Assembly: GCA_002104985.1 (NCBI GenBank)
Contig: MCGO01000024.1
Span: 124,001 to 188,000, forward strand
Reading direction: 5' to 3'
DNA length: 64,000 nt
From: Rhizoclosmatium globosum
Taxonomy: Eukaryota; Chytridiomycota; Chytridiomycetes; Chytridiales; Chytriomycetaceae
A program made the position numbers and the translations under genes. The notes under the pieces are model-generated. The model did not search any database, was not told the origin of the DNA, and saw only the letters and a list, made by a program, of their open reading frames with translations. Positions within the stretch are counted from its first letter, which is position 1. Each line of letters opens with the position of its first letter. Positions 10,760-23,254 of the stretch are shown in pieces.

Positions 10760-13700
10760 TCATGCCTGTCTCCTCCTGTCCTCTTCACCACGAGTCTCCG
10801 GTGGATTCAGAGGAGTAGCAATAACACCGTCTACAACAGCATTTGTAGAAGCAGACATTGCCCGCGCAGGTGCTGCAAATCCAGACGCCAAACTCCCTCG
10901 ACTTACTTGATGAGTTGGTTCTCGAGGGACAGCCGCAGCAGTAACCACAGGGACCAACGGCGCCACAAACGCCATTCGCTGCGGTTGTACAGGTGGGGAC
11001 AAGACAGATTCTTCACTAACACCACCTCCTCCGCTAGCTTTTTCAGATACTTCGACACTATCACCGCCTGACGCATCGACAATGTTTGTGCTTGCTGGAT
11101 TTGTCAGAGCGTTATTGAAGCGAACGGCTTGCTCTCGCCACCATGAAATATCTGTTGTAAGAGGTGGTGCCGTAGGTATTCCAAGCGAGGCGAGGTGATG
11201 TGGGTCCGTGCTGCTCACTGTAACGATACAGTGTCGGGGAATAGCCGGTTCGTCCAGAATTATGGTTCAAACCGCGAATGAAGGAACTGTGTGGGTTATC
11301 TGAAGGATCAGGGAGAGTGTAAGTTGGTCTCCGATTCGCTGAAACATAAAAATACAATTAGGAGAAACAAATGTTAACAATAATTCACAACTCACAAGTT
11401 CGATCTCATCTTTCCAACGGGGCTATGCGAGCCAACACAGACAGCATGTTGCCGTTCCCCTGCAAGCACCACATCCGAACCATTTGTTTCAGCAGCTCCA
11501 GACGGTGCAGCAGGTCTCGCTTCAACGACTTCTCCATCAACGATCCCATCCCCGCTTCCGCTTGCTGCACGCACCAACACCCCAGGTCGATCCACCACGC
11601 TTTCATAACTTGGTAGGTCATGCTCTCCCAAGACTACAGCGTTCGTAACCGTTCGTGCAGGTGGGCGGAAGAATCCCGACCGTGCTGGTTGCGGGACTGT
11701 TACGACGGAGGGAGGCTGATCAAGTCCTTCATCGATCTTTTCTCGTTCCTCAGCAGAATCAGCTGAATCAGGAGGAGCAGCAGACGAGCCGCTTGAAGAC
11801 GATGACGCCGGTCCAACAATTGCCTGAACGCCCGTCAATACCCGCCATGATGCAATGATTCGGTTCTTGGCTGGAGACAAGTTCGTTTGAGGCTGTTGCT
11901 GCTGTTGCTGTTGCTGTCCCTGCCTTTGGGATGATATGGTATTCATAGGAATCACATCTGAAGCAGCCAAAGTAGATGAGCTCGACCCTGTAGCTTCCTC
12001 CTTCCTTTGAGAAGTAGGAGTAGCTCCGATTCTCTCGGTACTCATTTTAAAGAGACTCCTTCGTGGGTTCAGTGGACTTCCTTGATATCCACCGCCAGTA
12101 ACGGGTTCAGGCGTCCCACCTGTCGCAACACCTGCATATGGCTCCTGCCGCCTCCGCCTCTCCAATCGTCTCCTATACACCACGAATCCAGCAGCACCAC
12201 AAACAACCAAAACCGCAAGCGCAATACCAATAGCCAACGGCGCTGAGGGCGAAAACCCAGTTGGTTGAACTGCTATCCCACAATTAAAAACTGCATCTCA
12301 TTGCACCAACAGAGAAAAAAAAAGTGTAACTCACCTTGCTGCGTATAATAATCACTAATATTCAACGGCCCCGCCCACTCCACCTTCACAGACCGATTCC
12401 CCGAAAAATACTTGACAAGCCCACCAGTCTTCCTCGAGTCCTCAAAAGGAAGAATAAACTCCAGTTCCAAAGCGTTCCCATCTTCTTCGCCAAGTTCCCT
12501 CGCGAACCCTGCCACGCCCCACCACGACGGCATGGCGGGGATGTTCATGTTCGTCCAGTACCACATTCCGTCGATGGATGTGTTTAGGTACCAGAATTGG
12601 TTTGTTGTGGATGTGTTTGTTTGGCCGCCGCCGTAGTAGTAAGCGCCGGTTCCCGTGGGTGTGCCAACGAGGGCGAAATTGAGGCAGTTTGTGGGATCGA
12701 CTAGACATGGGCCCATTACGGTTGGGTTTGTGAGAGAGGAGAAAGGAGTTGAGGGGAGGGATGGGTATGGGGAAGGTGGAGGTGTCCATTGAGAGATTGT
12801 TGGGGTCCATGCAGAGCCAGCATTTTGCGGTTCTCGGCGTTTTTTAGGGAATGGCGATGTTATAGGCGCAGGTGAGGGGAGGATAGGGTGTGGGCCTATA
12901 GCGGTTGTTGATGTGGATGTTGTTGATGGTATTGGAGAGGTGACTGCTGTCGTTATAGTCGGTTCTGGGATGGTGTAATCATAGAGAGGCGGTTGAATAT
13001 CAGAGTTTGGAGGCTGGAAATATGCAATGTAGGTTGATGCAACAGTTCTGTTGGTCATATCGAATGCAAATACTGAATTGGGACCCGACATGGGTTGCAA
13101 TGAGAGAGACAGAGGTGTGGAAGCAGTAGTATAGCCCCCATAAATGAGCATAATGGTGTGATTGAAATTTGACATTATACGAGTTGCAGCAGCTTGCGTT
13201 CGAGGCGGCTGGTCCGGATAGAGATAGACTGGTGAAAGAGAAGTTGCGGTGCCGTCCGGATTGGCCCGTATGGCGAGCATTGAGTTGACAGGGGCGAGCC
13301 ACTTTGTCTCACCACCAAAGACATAGATTGTGCCTGATAGCGGGTCCACCTCAGCCACATGATTGTATCTCTGAATTGGAGTTGATGGCGTTGATTGGAC
13401 CCAGTTTGGCTGGTCGCTTCTGATATTGAGGGACCAAATTTGAGAGTTGTAAGGGGGAGGGTTCTGATTCATGTTTGGTGTAGTGTTTGGATTCGGCAGA
13501 TAGACCGAGGTTGAGCCGCCCACGAACCTACAGAGTACAAGTCAGCAAGAGAGAGGAGGAAGAGGGTGCGGGGGGCAGTACCATAGGGCGTTGTTCCAGA
13601 AGGACAGCGAGTGGCCACACAGACCAACTGGCATCGGCTTCTCCAGTCTGAACCAGGTACTCGTACGCTCAAAGAAAACAAGAAGCTGCTGCTGACACGG

Positions 13701-14042
13701 CGCTGTAAAGTTGTTTGGCACCGAGCTGCTGCTACTGCTGCTGCCCCCAGAGAGCACATCGAGGGCCGACGCCTTCTTCGTTGACCCCGCAAACAGCGAA
13801 GCATCCACAAAGCCGCCGCTCACAAATAACAAGCCGGAGATCGGGTCACGCGCCGCTGCCCCGCCCGAAAGCACCGGTGGCGTTGTGTTGAGCGCAACGC
13901 CGAATCGCAGAATCGGCGGAAGAGGAAGCGGGAACACTGTCCCTGTCCCTGTCCCTGTTCCGATGCTCGTACTGTTGCTGGAACTAGCACTCGCACTAGG
14001 ACTGGCACTTGCGCTGCCGTCCAAAGTCGGTTGTCCAGACAT
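10760..14042 (-). CDS. Kelch-repeat single-pass membrane protein
   Basis: Four exons on the minus strand, ATG at 14042 (MSGQPTLDG). Introns at 13528-13581, 12273-12334 and 11339-11395 all have GT-AG ends and keep the frame. The ectodomain begins with a Ser-rich stretch and then shows kelch/galactose-oxidase-type blades: SGGAAARDPISGLLFVSGG, NHVAEVDPLSGTIYVFGGE, NFNHTIMLIYGGY and a TSTTN-rich segment with a last blade. One membrane helix (LAIGIALAVLVVCGAAGFVV) is followed by a stop-transfer RRRLERRRR and a long cytoplasmic tail with a glutamine run (11892-11925). One frameshift near 11230 is needed to reach the stop at 10760; without it the protein ends sooner. The topology suggests a surface or bud/rhizoid polarity protein, but no ligand can be read from sequence. 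Confidence 0.75.
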
Positions 14043-14200
14043 CGTTCGTGCGTGCTGATGCTCTACGGCTGTGACAAAACTGTGCCCAAATTTGGGTTGG
14101 AAAATTGTTGCTCCAACCCAGGGTGGTTCTCCACCTTTTTTTTTGCGGAGCCTGATTCGAACTCTTTTCCATTTCTCGATCCGAAAAATACAATCTCTCA

Positions 14201-17200
14201 ATGTCGTTGTCGACAGAGTTACTTCTCGCGGATATCTTAACAATGTACATTGATCAAAACACAGGTATTCACTACTATGAAGTGTCAAGTCTTCGAAAGC
14301 TATGTCCTGAGCTGCCTAATAGACTTCCACCAGCGTTGAAGACTAAATTGGAAGCAAAAGGAGCTCTAAGGCTGCTTCAAGTTGGGCGAGATGCATTTCA
14401 TAACTACTTAACCTTCTCTGGTGTCCTCGAATATGTTCGGCACTTTGGATCTCAGATTCTTGGTTGCTTAATGATTGTTGACGGTCGTGACGCCATCCTC
14501 ACTCTATTGAATGCATGTTTCAACATTGTTCCTGAATCATGCAAGTTGTACGTGTCATTAAACGAAGAAATCTCTGTGCTCCGGCGATCAATGCTTCATT
14601 CAGAGACACAGTTCACAATGACTTTGTCAGAACTGCGTTACCAGTTACTCCAAGCCAATAAGTCTATTGAAGAATACCGGACGTTGTCAGTTAGCCTTCA
14701 AAATCGAGAGCTTGCACAGGCAGTTGAAGTTGGATTGGATCTTCAACAACGTAATGCCAATCTTCAACTCACCATAAAGCATCAACAAGAAACACTTTGC
14801 TCGAACTCCTTGGAATTAAAGCAGTGGAATGAGCAGATGCGTGGGATGGAGGCAAAAATACTGTCATTGCAACAGGAGCTTGCAAAATGCCAGTTATCTC
14901 AATTGGGTCAGCACGTGAAAAGACTGGAAAATGAAAGACAGCAGTATCAGGAACTTTGTGCTGTTCGCGTTCGTCGTATTGATGAACTGGAACGACGATT
15001 ACTGCCTTTTGAGACAGTTTTCAAGAGCTCAGCCGGAGCACATCTATTCAAGAATATTATTGCTGTCAGCGAGCTTGACAAAGTTGATGCCAGAAAGAAC
15101 CCAAGGATGGAATTATTGGAGCTTGCAAGCCTTGCATTGTCCAAAAATGTACTTAATGACAGTCGTTTGATCTGGGACTTTATTTATTCACAAGTAAGAT
15201 TTTGTTTTATACAACAATAAACTAAGCTGTGTGGTGCATGTAGATAAAGTTTTACACTCTTGAAAGCCTTCACGGCCCTGCAGTATTCAATCAACTGTTC
15301 TCACCTCGGTTACTCCTCTTTCTAGACAAATTTTTTGCACGTTGTGGCAAAGCCGCATATGATTACTGGAGAGGTATGGGCACTGATGGAGAGCGTACTC
15401 CTCAGAATTTCAATGGATTTGTTTGGCTTCCACATTCCAGGACTATGCAAAATCGATTTGCACAAGCCGCTGGAAGCCTTCAATACATTGGATATGATGA
15501 GACTATTGGTAATCTTATCGCAGCTCAGTTTCATACAATTGCGACAGACGTTCGAGGAAAGGGCAGAGAAATAATGGGAATATTGGGATCAGATGAAAAA
15601 GACATTGGCATTGTTGATACTGCAATTGAAATCATTAACGGCCAGAAGAAAGTCCGTGGAACACAGGACTTGGGGGGATACGAAGAGGAATTCCAATCCT
15701 GGATTATTCCAGATTATGTCACAAGCCTCTCTGATCTTGAAAATTTATTGAATGATCTTTGGAAATTATTCAAGAAGATTGCGGAGTTTCTGGAAGGGAA
15801 TGCTCACCCTGTTGATTTTCGTACAGCATTTTCCGATCCGTCACAGAGTATCCTCTCCCTTTCAACAAAACTACGAACTTGCTTATCGAAGCTAGCAAGT
15901 ATTATTCCCAGCAGGCTTGCAGATGCCTTAAAAGCAAGGGATTCTCGACGAAACGACAATGCAGCAAACAACAAGACTCAATTTAATGCACTATTGACGT
16001 TACAACGGCTTGAAACCCTAGTAAAAGATTATGAAGGATGCTCCACGAGTATAGATTTGACTTTGAACAAGCTGGCTGACTGTGAAGCGGAATTAATGGA
16101 TACAAGCCAAAGTCTCGCGAAAGAATACAGTGACTATGGCCTAACAGCGGCCCATCAAACCATTTCTCGTAAGAAAGAAGTTTATTTACGCGTATTGGAG
16201 GAAGCAGTAAGCCTCAATGAAAGGATTCATCTGTTGGTTGCAAAGCGGGCCCATAAACTTGCAGTCTATAGCTTGTCTGATACTCAACGCAGATTAAACC
16301 AGCCAATAGCCCTATTTTATGTGGATACAGTGACGGAACAACAAAGTAGACTGATTGAAAACCGCATTCTTCATATCTGCAGGTTTGTTACTATAATCTG
16401 ATCGATATCGCTAACGTATTGAAGGGACAAGAATATTCCAGTAATACTCAGTGTATACGATGGAGCATCTCATTCTCTTGTACAAAGAGCTGGAGACAGC
16501 GGTGAAACTCCAACAACACTCACCTCATTAGCAGCTTCCATTGCAAAGGATATTGACAAGCGATTCAAAGGAAATGGAAAAACTGTTCAAATGAAAAATG
16601 AGCTGCTTCCTCTTTCACTTACGCTTCTCAAGAACGCGTCTTGGATTCACTTTAGTAACCACCGAGCAAGGAAATGGCTTTGTGCTCCACCTATCTCAAT
16701 CAGTGTACAAAGCATGCCATTAGACCAATTATTTGACTTTCTTGACACAGTTGTTCGGAATTCTGAGCAGGTCTTGGATACTCCAAGTTGGATATTGTTT
16801 CGTGATCGAATTGTTAACAGCAAGTTAAATTGGGGTGACATAAGTTTCAACTTTGACCAGTGGCTTGAGTCCCTTGAACTGGAGGAAATGAATCTATTTG
16901 ACAACGACAGAAACCAGATTTGGGGGCCTTTCTTCTTTTCTTATATGTCTACAATCTGTCGCTTTGATACTCTCAAAATGCATGAGACACGAGAATGGCT
17001 TGTTCGTCACATCTTCTTGGAAACGGTGCGGGCAGAACCATTTTGGTTGGACCACTTTTATAAACCAGCTCAAAACCCAGCGTCTCCCAATGACAAGATA
17101 TGGAAAGCCATTGATCCTCCTCATTGGATGAAAAGGCTAGCTACTCAGCTCTCAGGAGACAACACTGGCTACAAAGACTTTGCTGATCATGATTTGTTTC

Positions 17201-18324
17201 TCCAAATTGCAAATACCTTGGAAACAAAATTGATTCCATTGTTCTTCACCAAGCATCGGGATAAGCAAAATGTTCCTGACGCATTTACATTGTTTGGGAA
17301 GGATGTCCAGCTAAAGGCCTCTGAACTTGGTTTTCGGAAGGTGGCTGGAATGCTTAACCTTATTCAACGATTATACGAAGCTTGTGACGGGTCTGGGTTA
17401 TCAGCTTGTGATCGCGATAGAAGATTTGATGAATTTCTGGAATGGGCAGATGTTCATTACTTTCCTGACGTATTTGGATGTATTCCGTCCGATCGTGTTC
17501 CTGCTCGGCCTCAAGGAGACCGTGATATCCCAGAAAATATACCATTTGAATGGGAAAATAAGGGACTGCCATCAGAGTTGATGGAGGCTATTGTAAGTTT
17601 TGTCGAGGTTCGGAATCAAATCAAAGCATATTTAGAGTCCTGTGCTGTAAATAATCCAGCCAGTGTGCTTGCTGTTCTGATTGAGCGTGCAATGGGAACT
17701 AATAATCTGGAGACAGAAATGTCTGTTTTACGAATGTTTGAGGGCATATTGACTTGTGGTCGCGTCAGTCAAATTGATCCTATCAAAGCTCATCTTTCAG
17801 TGCGAAAATACCGCTATGCCCAACTTCTTAGATTGAGATTTGGTTCTGATGAAGATCCAGGGTATATTGAGGCACCAAGTCGAGGTCGATCATACATTTC
17901 CCACACAAATGATGAGAGTCGCTGGGAAGCAGAAGAAGGTGAACCAGATACAATCAACAGCAATCGGTAAGTTTAAAATGGTTACACCAGAGCTGGCGCT
18001 AAACATTTGAAAGTCATTCAAAAGACACGACTGCAGATAAAATTGCAAACTCTTCTGCACTCGCTATTCGCGAATTAACAATCCGTGATAAACACAGACT
18101 CAACTTCAATGCAGCAATTTTGACATCAGAACTACCGGTTGAGGAACAGGTATTACAAATTTTTCCGTTTGAGATAGATATATTTATACTTTATATAGTC
18201 GGAGAATTCCATCCTTGGTAATCTGAAAAGTTCCGAAAATATGCAACCAACAAAACGAAAATTACCTGAGTCTTTTGAAAAAGGATCAAAGTCTAAGAAA
18301 GGGCGAGGCAAAGAAAATAAATAA
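14201..18324 (+). CDS. Large orphan coiled-coil protein, 1,311 aa
   Basis: Five exons joined by four GT-AG introns (15194-15243, 16383-16424, 17967-18013, 18150-18198) give exactly 3,936 coding bases, so 1,311 residues with no frameshift. I do not recognise the family. The N-terminal 100 residues look globular (HYYEVSSLRKLCPELPNRLP), residues 120-280 form a long coiled coil (ELRYQLLQANKSIEEYRTL, ELKQWNEQMRGMEAKIL), and the rest is a large mixed helical region rich in Trp, Phe and charged residues (FFFSYMSTICRFDTLKMHE, EWLVRHIFLETVRAEPFWLD). The last 45 residues are strongly basic (KRKLPE, KSKKGRGKENK), which suggests a nuclear or nucleic-acid-bound protein. It is divergently transcribed from the kelch gene 158 nt away. 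Codon use and introns look like those of neighbours, so recent transfer is not indicated. Confidence 0.75.
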
Positions 18325-18506
18325 ATGGAAGAGATAACATCACATGGCCTGCGAAATCTGGAAGGCCACATGACGAAGACACCAAAAGAAACTAGGGTTG
18401 GGGAGTCGATTCCTACAGCATCCCAAAAAGTTGGGGCTAAACCACCACCCTGGCTCCAACCTGCTCACGGTATCAATCAAAATGTGAACTCTATACTGTA
18501 TTAAGC

Positions 18507-19867
18507 TCAAGCATACACCCGCAATCTCGATGCAACAGTGTTATCAATGCCATCCCATACTTTCCATTCACTGCCTCCGTTCTCGTACTCTGTGCCCTTC
18601 TCTCTCACTTCATAGTTTCGCACATCCTTCACTCCAACAGTAACATCAACATTGGCATCAAACGGACGCTGATTGTTGCCGCAAATCATAAGTGCTGCCT
18701 CTCCAACTTCCTTACCAACCTCTCGCCGCCTGAACCAGTTTCCAATTCGTTTACCAAACCCAATCCATCCAACAAAGTGTCTCGCAGGAATATATCCAAC
18801 AGTGGGGACTGGTCCTGGAAGTCCATCCACGTTTTCAGCCCGCAGTTCGAGTTCGGGGTACACCCATCCACGTTCATATTCAGCGTTCGCTTCAGCAACT
18901 TCCTTTTCGTATTCTGCAAGAGCCTTGTTGTCTGTTCCTTGTGGTTGCAAAACATATCTCTTTTCAGGCGCTTCAGTTGGAACAGACAACAATCCCAACT
19001 GAATTCCTTGCAAAACTTCCTGATACGCCTCGGGTCCAATCGCAATAATACCATCCTTCAATAAACAAATCAGTATCTGTACTCAAAGAATAACCAGAAA
19101 ATCACACAATACCTCCGCATGATACTTTTGCACCATCCCTTCACTCATTCGCAAAATAAACTCCTCTGGAGACTCCTTCTTTGGCCACCACGTGCTTGGA
19201 CTCCACACAGAAAACGGCGGTGGAGGAGGAGGAGCCAAGACAGGCTTCTGCGTCTTACCCTCCCACACATGCTGTCTCACTTTCGCTCTCAAATGCCCCG
19301 CCTTATCCGGAACAAGAACCGTATAATCCAACGCCGCCGCATCAAACACTACAACCCACAGTCAAACACTCATTTCCCCAGTCAATAAGCAGGGGGGGTT
19401 ACTCACCAGGCTTCACGTAACTCTCAAACCACGCCTTCCCGTTATCCCCCGCGCTCACACAGACAATCACTTTCCGCGGCCGTTCAAGAATTCCACTGGG
19501 CTGTTGCGCAAACTGCACGCGGGCACGTTCGATGAAATCGTTTTGGATGGATTCGAGGCGGCGGGAGTCGTATACGGCGATGGTTATGAGACCGGATGTG
19601 AGGCCCCAGAAGATTTGCCAGCCTCGACTGTTTTGATGTTTTTGGAGTGGATGGGATGAGTCAGGAGAAGGGTTTGCCTTTTTTTTGGTGAGGGACAGAG
19701 AGGGTTTACCTTGGGATCCAGTCTTTGTAACTCTTTTTCTTTTCTTCGGTGGCGGGTGCACCAGAGGTAGTGGATTCATTCAGAGTTGATGACCATCGTC
19801 GGGTGGGGAGGAGAGTTGTTGGGGTGCGACGTCGCAGTGACGACTGAAGCAGACCTCGTGCAATCAT
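18507..19867 (-). CDS. TIM54: TIM54 mitochondrial inner-membrane translocase subunit
   Basis: TIM54 is a subunit of the TIM22 carrier translocase of the mitochondrial inner membrane. Four exons (introns 19628-19709, 19349-19406, 19056-19112) sum to 1,164 nt, 387 residues, in frame. The N-terminus MIARGLLQSSLRRRTPTTL is a typical mitochondrial presequence. A membrane segment follows (WQIFWGLTSGLITIAVY), then the family block PRKVIVCVSAGDNGKAWFES, YVKP, AALDYTVLVPDKAGHLRAKV, later GIIAIGPEAYQEVLQGIQLG and VGYIPARHFVGWIGFGKRIG. These occur in the Tim54 order. The gene is convergent with the orphan gene, 183 nt away. A proline run (PPPPPP) between the two conserved halves is a lineage extra. Good call based on several conserved blocks. 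Confidence 0.85.
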
Positions 19868-20164
19868 TCTTTTTTTCTGAGTAGAAGAATAGACAAATAG
19901 GATAAGTTATAGATAGAAACAAGAAAAATATTTATGAATAGTTGCTGAGTAGAGGTGTCGGTCGCAGCTCTTGTATTCAATCCAGTTAGTACAAAGAATT
20001 ATTTGAGAATAATAAATGTGTAGAAAATTATATTACGTTGCTTTCTTTATTTGGGCTTGACGAAAAAGATCGGGAGGCAGTGCGCAGAACTGTGCTTCAA
20101 AAACCAAATAAAGAAATGGGATGCCATAACCAAACTCCATCGCACATCTCACCGAGAAAACACA

Positions 20165-21118
20165 ATGCAAATGCTCACAGTTCTCGCGTTTGCGGCTTTT
20201 GCCAGTTCTACTCCCGTCCCAAAAGAAAAGCGAGATGTGAACTTTGCCATGGATCTTTTCTCAAGTGCATTCAGTTCCAAAGCGAAAGATAATGAGCCAT
20301 GCTCAGCTACGGTTGGATGTATCAGTTTCGATTATACCTGCTGTTTGACGCCCGAAAACACTGCATCCGGGAAAAGCCTTTGTGTCCCCACCAAAGGTAC
20401 TGCATCGCAAGAGATCACGTCATATACTAATATCTCAACCCGTCTCTTAGTTTGCATTTCGTCCAGCTTCCAAACTGGAAACGCGCCAAACAGACAAGCC
20501 ATTAGCTACAACATCGAAACCAAACCTAACCAATTCAAACAATCCTACAAAGGAATCAAAACAATCAACGACGGTCAACTCTGTGCATCAGGAGATATCT
20601 GCACCAACTCCAACTCTGTGTGTTGCGTGTCTGATTACTCTGGCGGTAGCAAAATCTGTCAGTCGTTCACGGCTTGTGGAACTGGGAGTAGAAGTTTCGC
20701 CAAGCCTTATATCGCTCAAGCCAACGCGTACGTTATCCAAGACGGCGTCCCCTGTGCAAGTGGTGATACCTGCGCAAACCCTTCAAGCTCATGCTGCAGC
20801 ACAGGCAACGGCATCAGAACATGTCGTCCAACCACTTCCTGCCCCAACGAAAGTCGTGCCAAATTCAACACCTATAACACGGGGGTAGTTGGAGGTAACA
20901 CTGCTTCCAATCGTCTCGTTATCAACAACTGGGAGACTTGTCAAATCGGCCGCGACACGTGCGTCAACAGGGACTGGGTATGTTGCGTTGCCTCCGCAGA
21001 TTTGGGCTCCAACAAAGCGACTTGTCGTCCCCAGAATGACTGCGGCAACTTAAACAGCCTGGACAAGGCGGGAAAGACTGGCGGAATTACGGGTGGAAAC
21101 CAAGTAAATAACAAGTGA
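20165..21118 (+). CDS. Secreted cysteine-rich protein B, mixed modules
   Basis: ATG at 20165 opens a signal peptide (MQMLTVLAFAAFASS). One intron at 20397-20450 (54 nt, GT-AG, with a TACTAAT branch-like box) removes 18 in-frame codons and brings CVPTK next to VC, restoring the cysteine spacing; the product is then 299 aa. Four six-Cys modules follow. The first three are of the second type, C-x5-C-x6-CC-x(9-13)-C-x5-C, introduced by (N/Q)DGxxCASGD. The last is the first type, WETC...NKATCRPQNDC, as in gene A. B therefore links the two module families in one chain. It ends in a Gly/Asn tail without the C-terminal module of A, D and E. No frameshift is needed. It faces the GNAT gene tail to tail. 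Confidence 0.8.
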   Translation: MQMLTVLAFAAFASSTPVPKEKRDVNFAMDLFSSAFSSKAKDNEPCSATVGCISFDYTCCLTPENTASGKSLCVPTKGTASQEITSYTNISTRLLVCISSSFQTGNAPNRQAISYNIETKPNQFKQSYKGIKTINDGQLCASGDICTNSNSVCCVSDYSGGSKICQSFTACGTGSRSFAKPYIAQANAYVIQDGVPCASGDTCANPSSSCCSTGNGIRTCRPTTSCPNESRAKFNTYNTGVVGGNTASNRLVINNWETCQIGRDTCVNRDWVCCVASADLGSNKATCRPQNDCGNLNSLDKAGKTGGITGGNQVNNK

Positions 21119-21320
21119 TCTTTTAAAACAGTTCACCAATAAAGCCTGGATGGAGTACACAAGCTTAGATTAGTGAATAATACTTTGATGTGGGGTGGAA
21201 GGGGACTTAGATAGCATCACAAGCTTTATTCGAATTGTTGACAGACAGACGAAGTGGGGAATATCCCGTTGCTGGTTTTCAAACTTGAGCTCCTTTTCCT
21301 TTCTAAAATCTCTTTCTCCT

Positions 21321-23057
21321 TCAATCATATCCAACGATATAATCATTTGCCATCTTTGGGAACAAAACATCCAACACAGTGATACACTTTGGATATCCAT
21401 AAGCGTCTCCATTCACTTTCAATTCACTAGCAGTTCGATATCCCAACAACATTCGCGTTGCAGTGTTTCCTTGAAAAGCCACAAACTGACCCCCATTTTC
21501 AATCACAGAATCAACTTTTGTTCCCAAAGGCAACGTGTCAATGCTCGCAATCTTGCCTTGCACAATTTTGATCAAAGGTGCGCCTCCTGCATTGTAATCG
21601 CTCTTGGTGATACTAAATGTAAATGTCACCCTGCTGAAAGTCAGGCTGCGACGTAAACGATCATTCAGAACGGGGACTACAGATTCGAGAAAACTCTGAA
21701 CAGATTCAATTCTGGTAAACCAATAATAGGCTTCGCGCTTAAGTGGGAGACGAGCTGACGCAACACTTTGGTATGCAGGATGCCAAGATCCCAACGTTAA
21801 AAAGAACTGCCAATTGCTTGAAAGATAATTTTCACTTTCTTTAACCTTTTCCTCGTCGGAAAATGCAGGTGTGGTTGGTTCACCGGTGCCTTCAAGTCTG
21901 GCTGGCGCTTTATATGCAGCTTGAATCTGCTTCTTGACTCGGGACATTATTTCCAAATGAAACTGAGGAACAAATGACAAAACAGCACTCGTCAAATCCT
22001 CCCACGATGCTACGTCTGTGTCCGCAAGTTCCAACCGATGAATGTTTCCACTGTAAGACTTAAACTCGCAAAACCCAACACGAACAGCATCTTCACATAT
22101 TTCTGGAGAATCATCCAGGTATTCGACAATGTAGTGGAGGTATGCTGTAAACGACCCTTCTTGACGTCCTTTCATAATACTCTTCCATCCAACGAGGTCG
22201 ACATCTGTCCAGATACCATCTCGTCGACAAGAATTAACTCTCATTGTCGTCATGATAAAATCAACGTCATCCAATGTAGCTTTCCGAACTCGAAACTTTG
22301 GATCTCGTTTCTTTATCAACGGCTCCAAAGAGGCAAGTGTACCCCCTACTCCTGCATTTCGTTCAGGTGCACATTCGTATCCAAAACGACAATAGTATTG
22401 AGGCATTCCACCAATAAACTGAAGGGGGGAACCAAGAGCTCTTGCCCAATCGTGATGCACATCCATATGCTTCTTGATAAGTCCTGCAAATAACTACGTA
22501 AGTATCTACGTAGTTGTCAAACATTTAAACCCACCATGTCCTCGATACTCTTCCTCGGTTCCAACACCTTCTGGACGAACAACAACAATCGGCACACCCG
22601 TGTCAAGAGCATTCATCTTGGTAGCAAGCGTATCCGGATTTCCATAATACCAAATCTGTGGAACCGACCAAACAGAGCTAACAATCTTGTTATCTTTGGA
22701 AGCGTCAACCACGACAGTGAAGCACGAATGATCCGTCGTAGGATGCTCAGCCCCTTCAAAGTCAGATGGACTGAACAAGTCAAAGGTGCCTCGGCCGCCT
22801 GAAGGAAAGTGAATGCGGGCATTGAAGGCTGCAAGTTCTTCCTTGTCGCCAGGTTCGGCCCTTCGGAGTAGGAGTCCGTTGCCAAGATTGATTGGATGAG
22901 GACACAGAAGAGGCCGGGACAGATTCTTGCGTGATATGAACGAATGAAGTTTGTTGAGAGCAGTTTGTGCGTCAGATATGGGAATCTGTGGCCCTGTCAG
23001 ATGAGGCACAGCTGCAGGCATTGTCGATGAGACGCTGTTCTTTGATGAAGATGTCAT
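21321..23057 (-). CDS. GNAT N-acetyltransferase, Eis-like
   Basis: Two exons split by an intron at 22484-22534 give exactly 1,686 nt, 561 residues. The N-terminal half has the GNAT fold: NLGNGLLLRRAEPGDKEELA (beta1-alpha1), VSSVWSVPQIWYYGN (beta4), then VVVRPEGVGTEEEYRGHGLI across the splice site, where RGHGLI is the acetyl-CoA pyrophosphate loop. ALGSPLQFIGGMPQYYCRFG is the beta5-alpha4 signature of proteins like mycobacterial Eis. A second, more divergent acetyltransferase-like half follows (RKATLDDVDFIMTTMRVNSC), and the C-terminal part (LIKIVQGKIASIDTLPLGTK) resembles the sterol-carrier-like end of Eis. Substrate unknown. Start ATG at 23057 is followed by a Ser-rich leader. The gene is divergent from cysteine-rich gene C. 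Confidence 0.75.
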
Positions 23058-23254
23058 TTAATTTGTGAAAAAAAGAAATTTTTTTCGAAATTTTTCGGTG
23101 CCATCATCTATTTCTATTTTGCAAAGGGGAAAATACAATCCACGGTTGGCGGATTGTGTGAAAATCCCGAGTCTTTAAATTGCACAGTCGAATTTCTTTT
23201 TGAAAAGTAATACATTGAGTTACGAACACTTCTTTTATTTCAATTATCATCATT

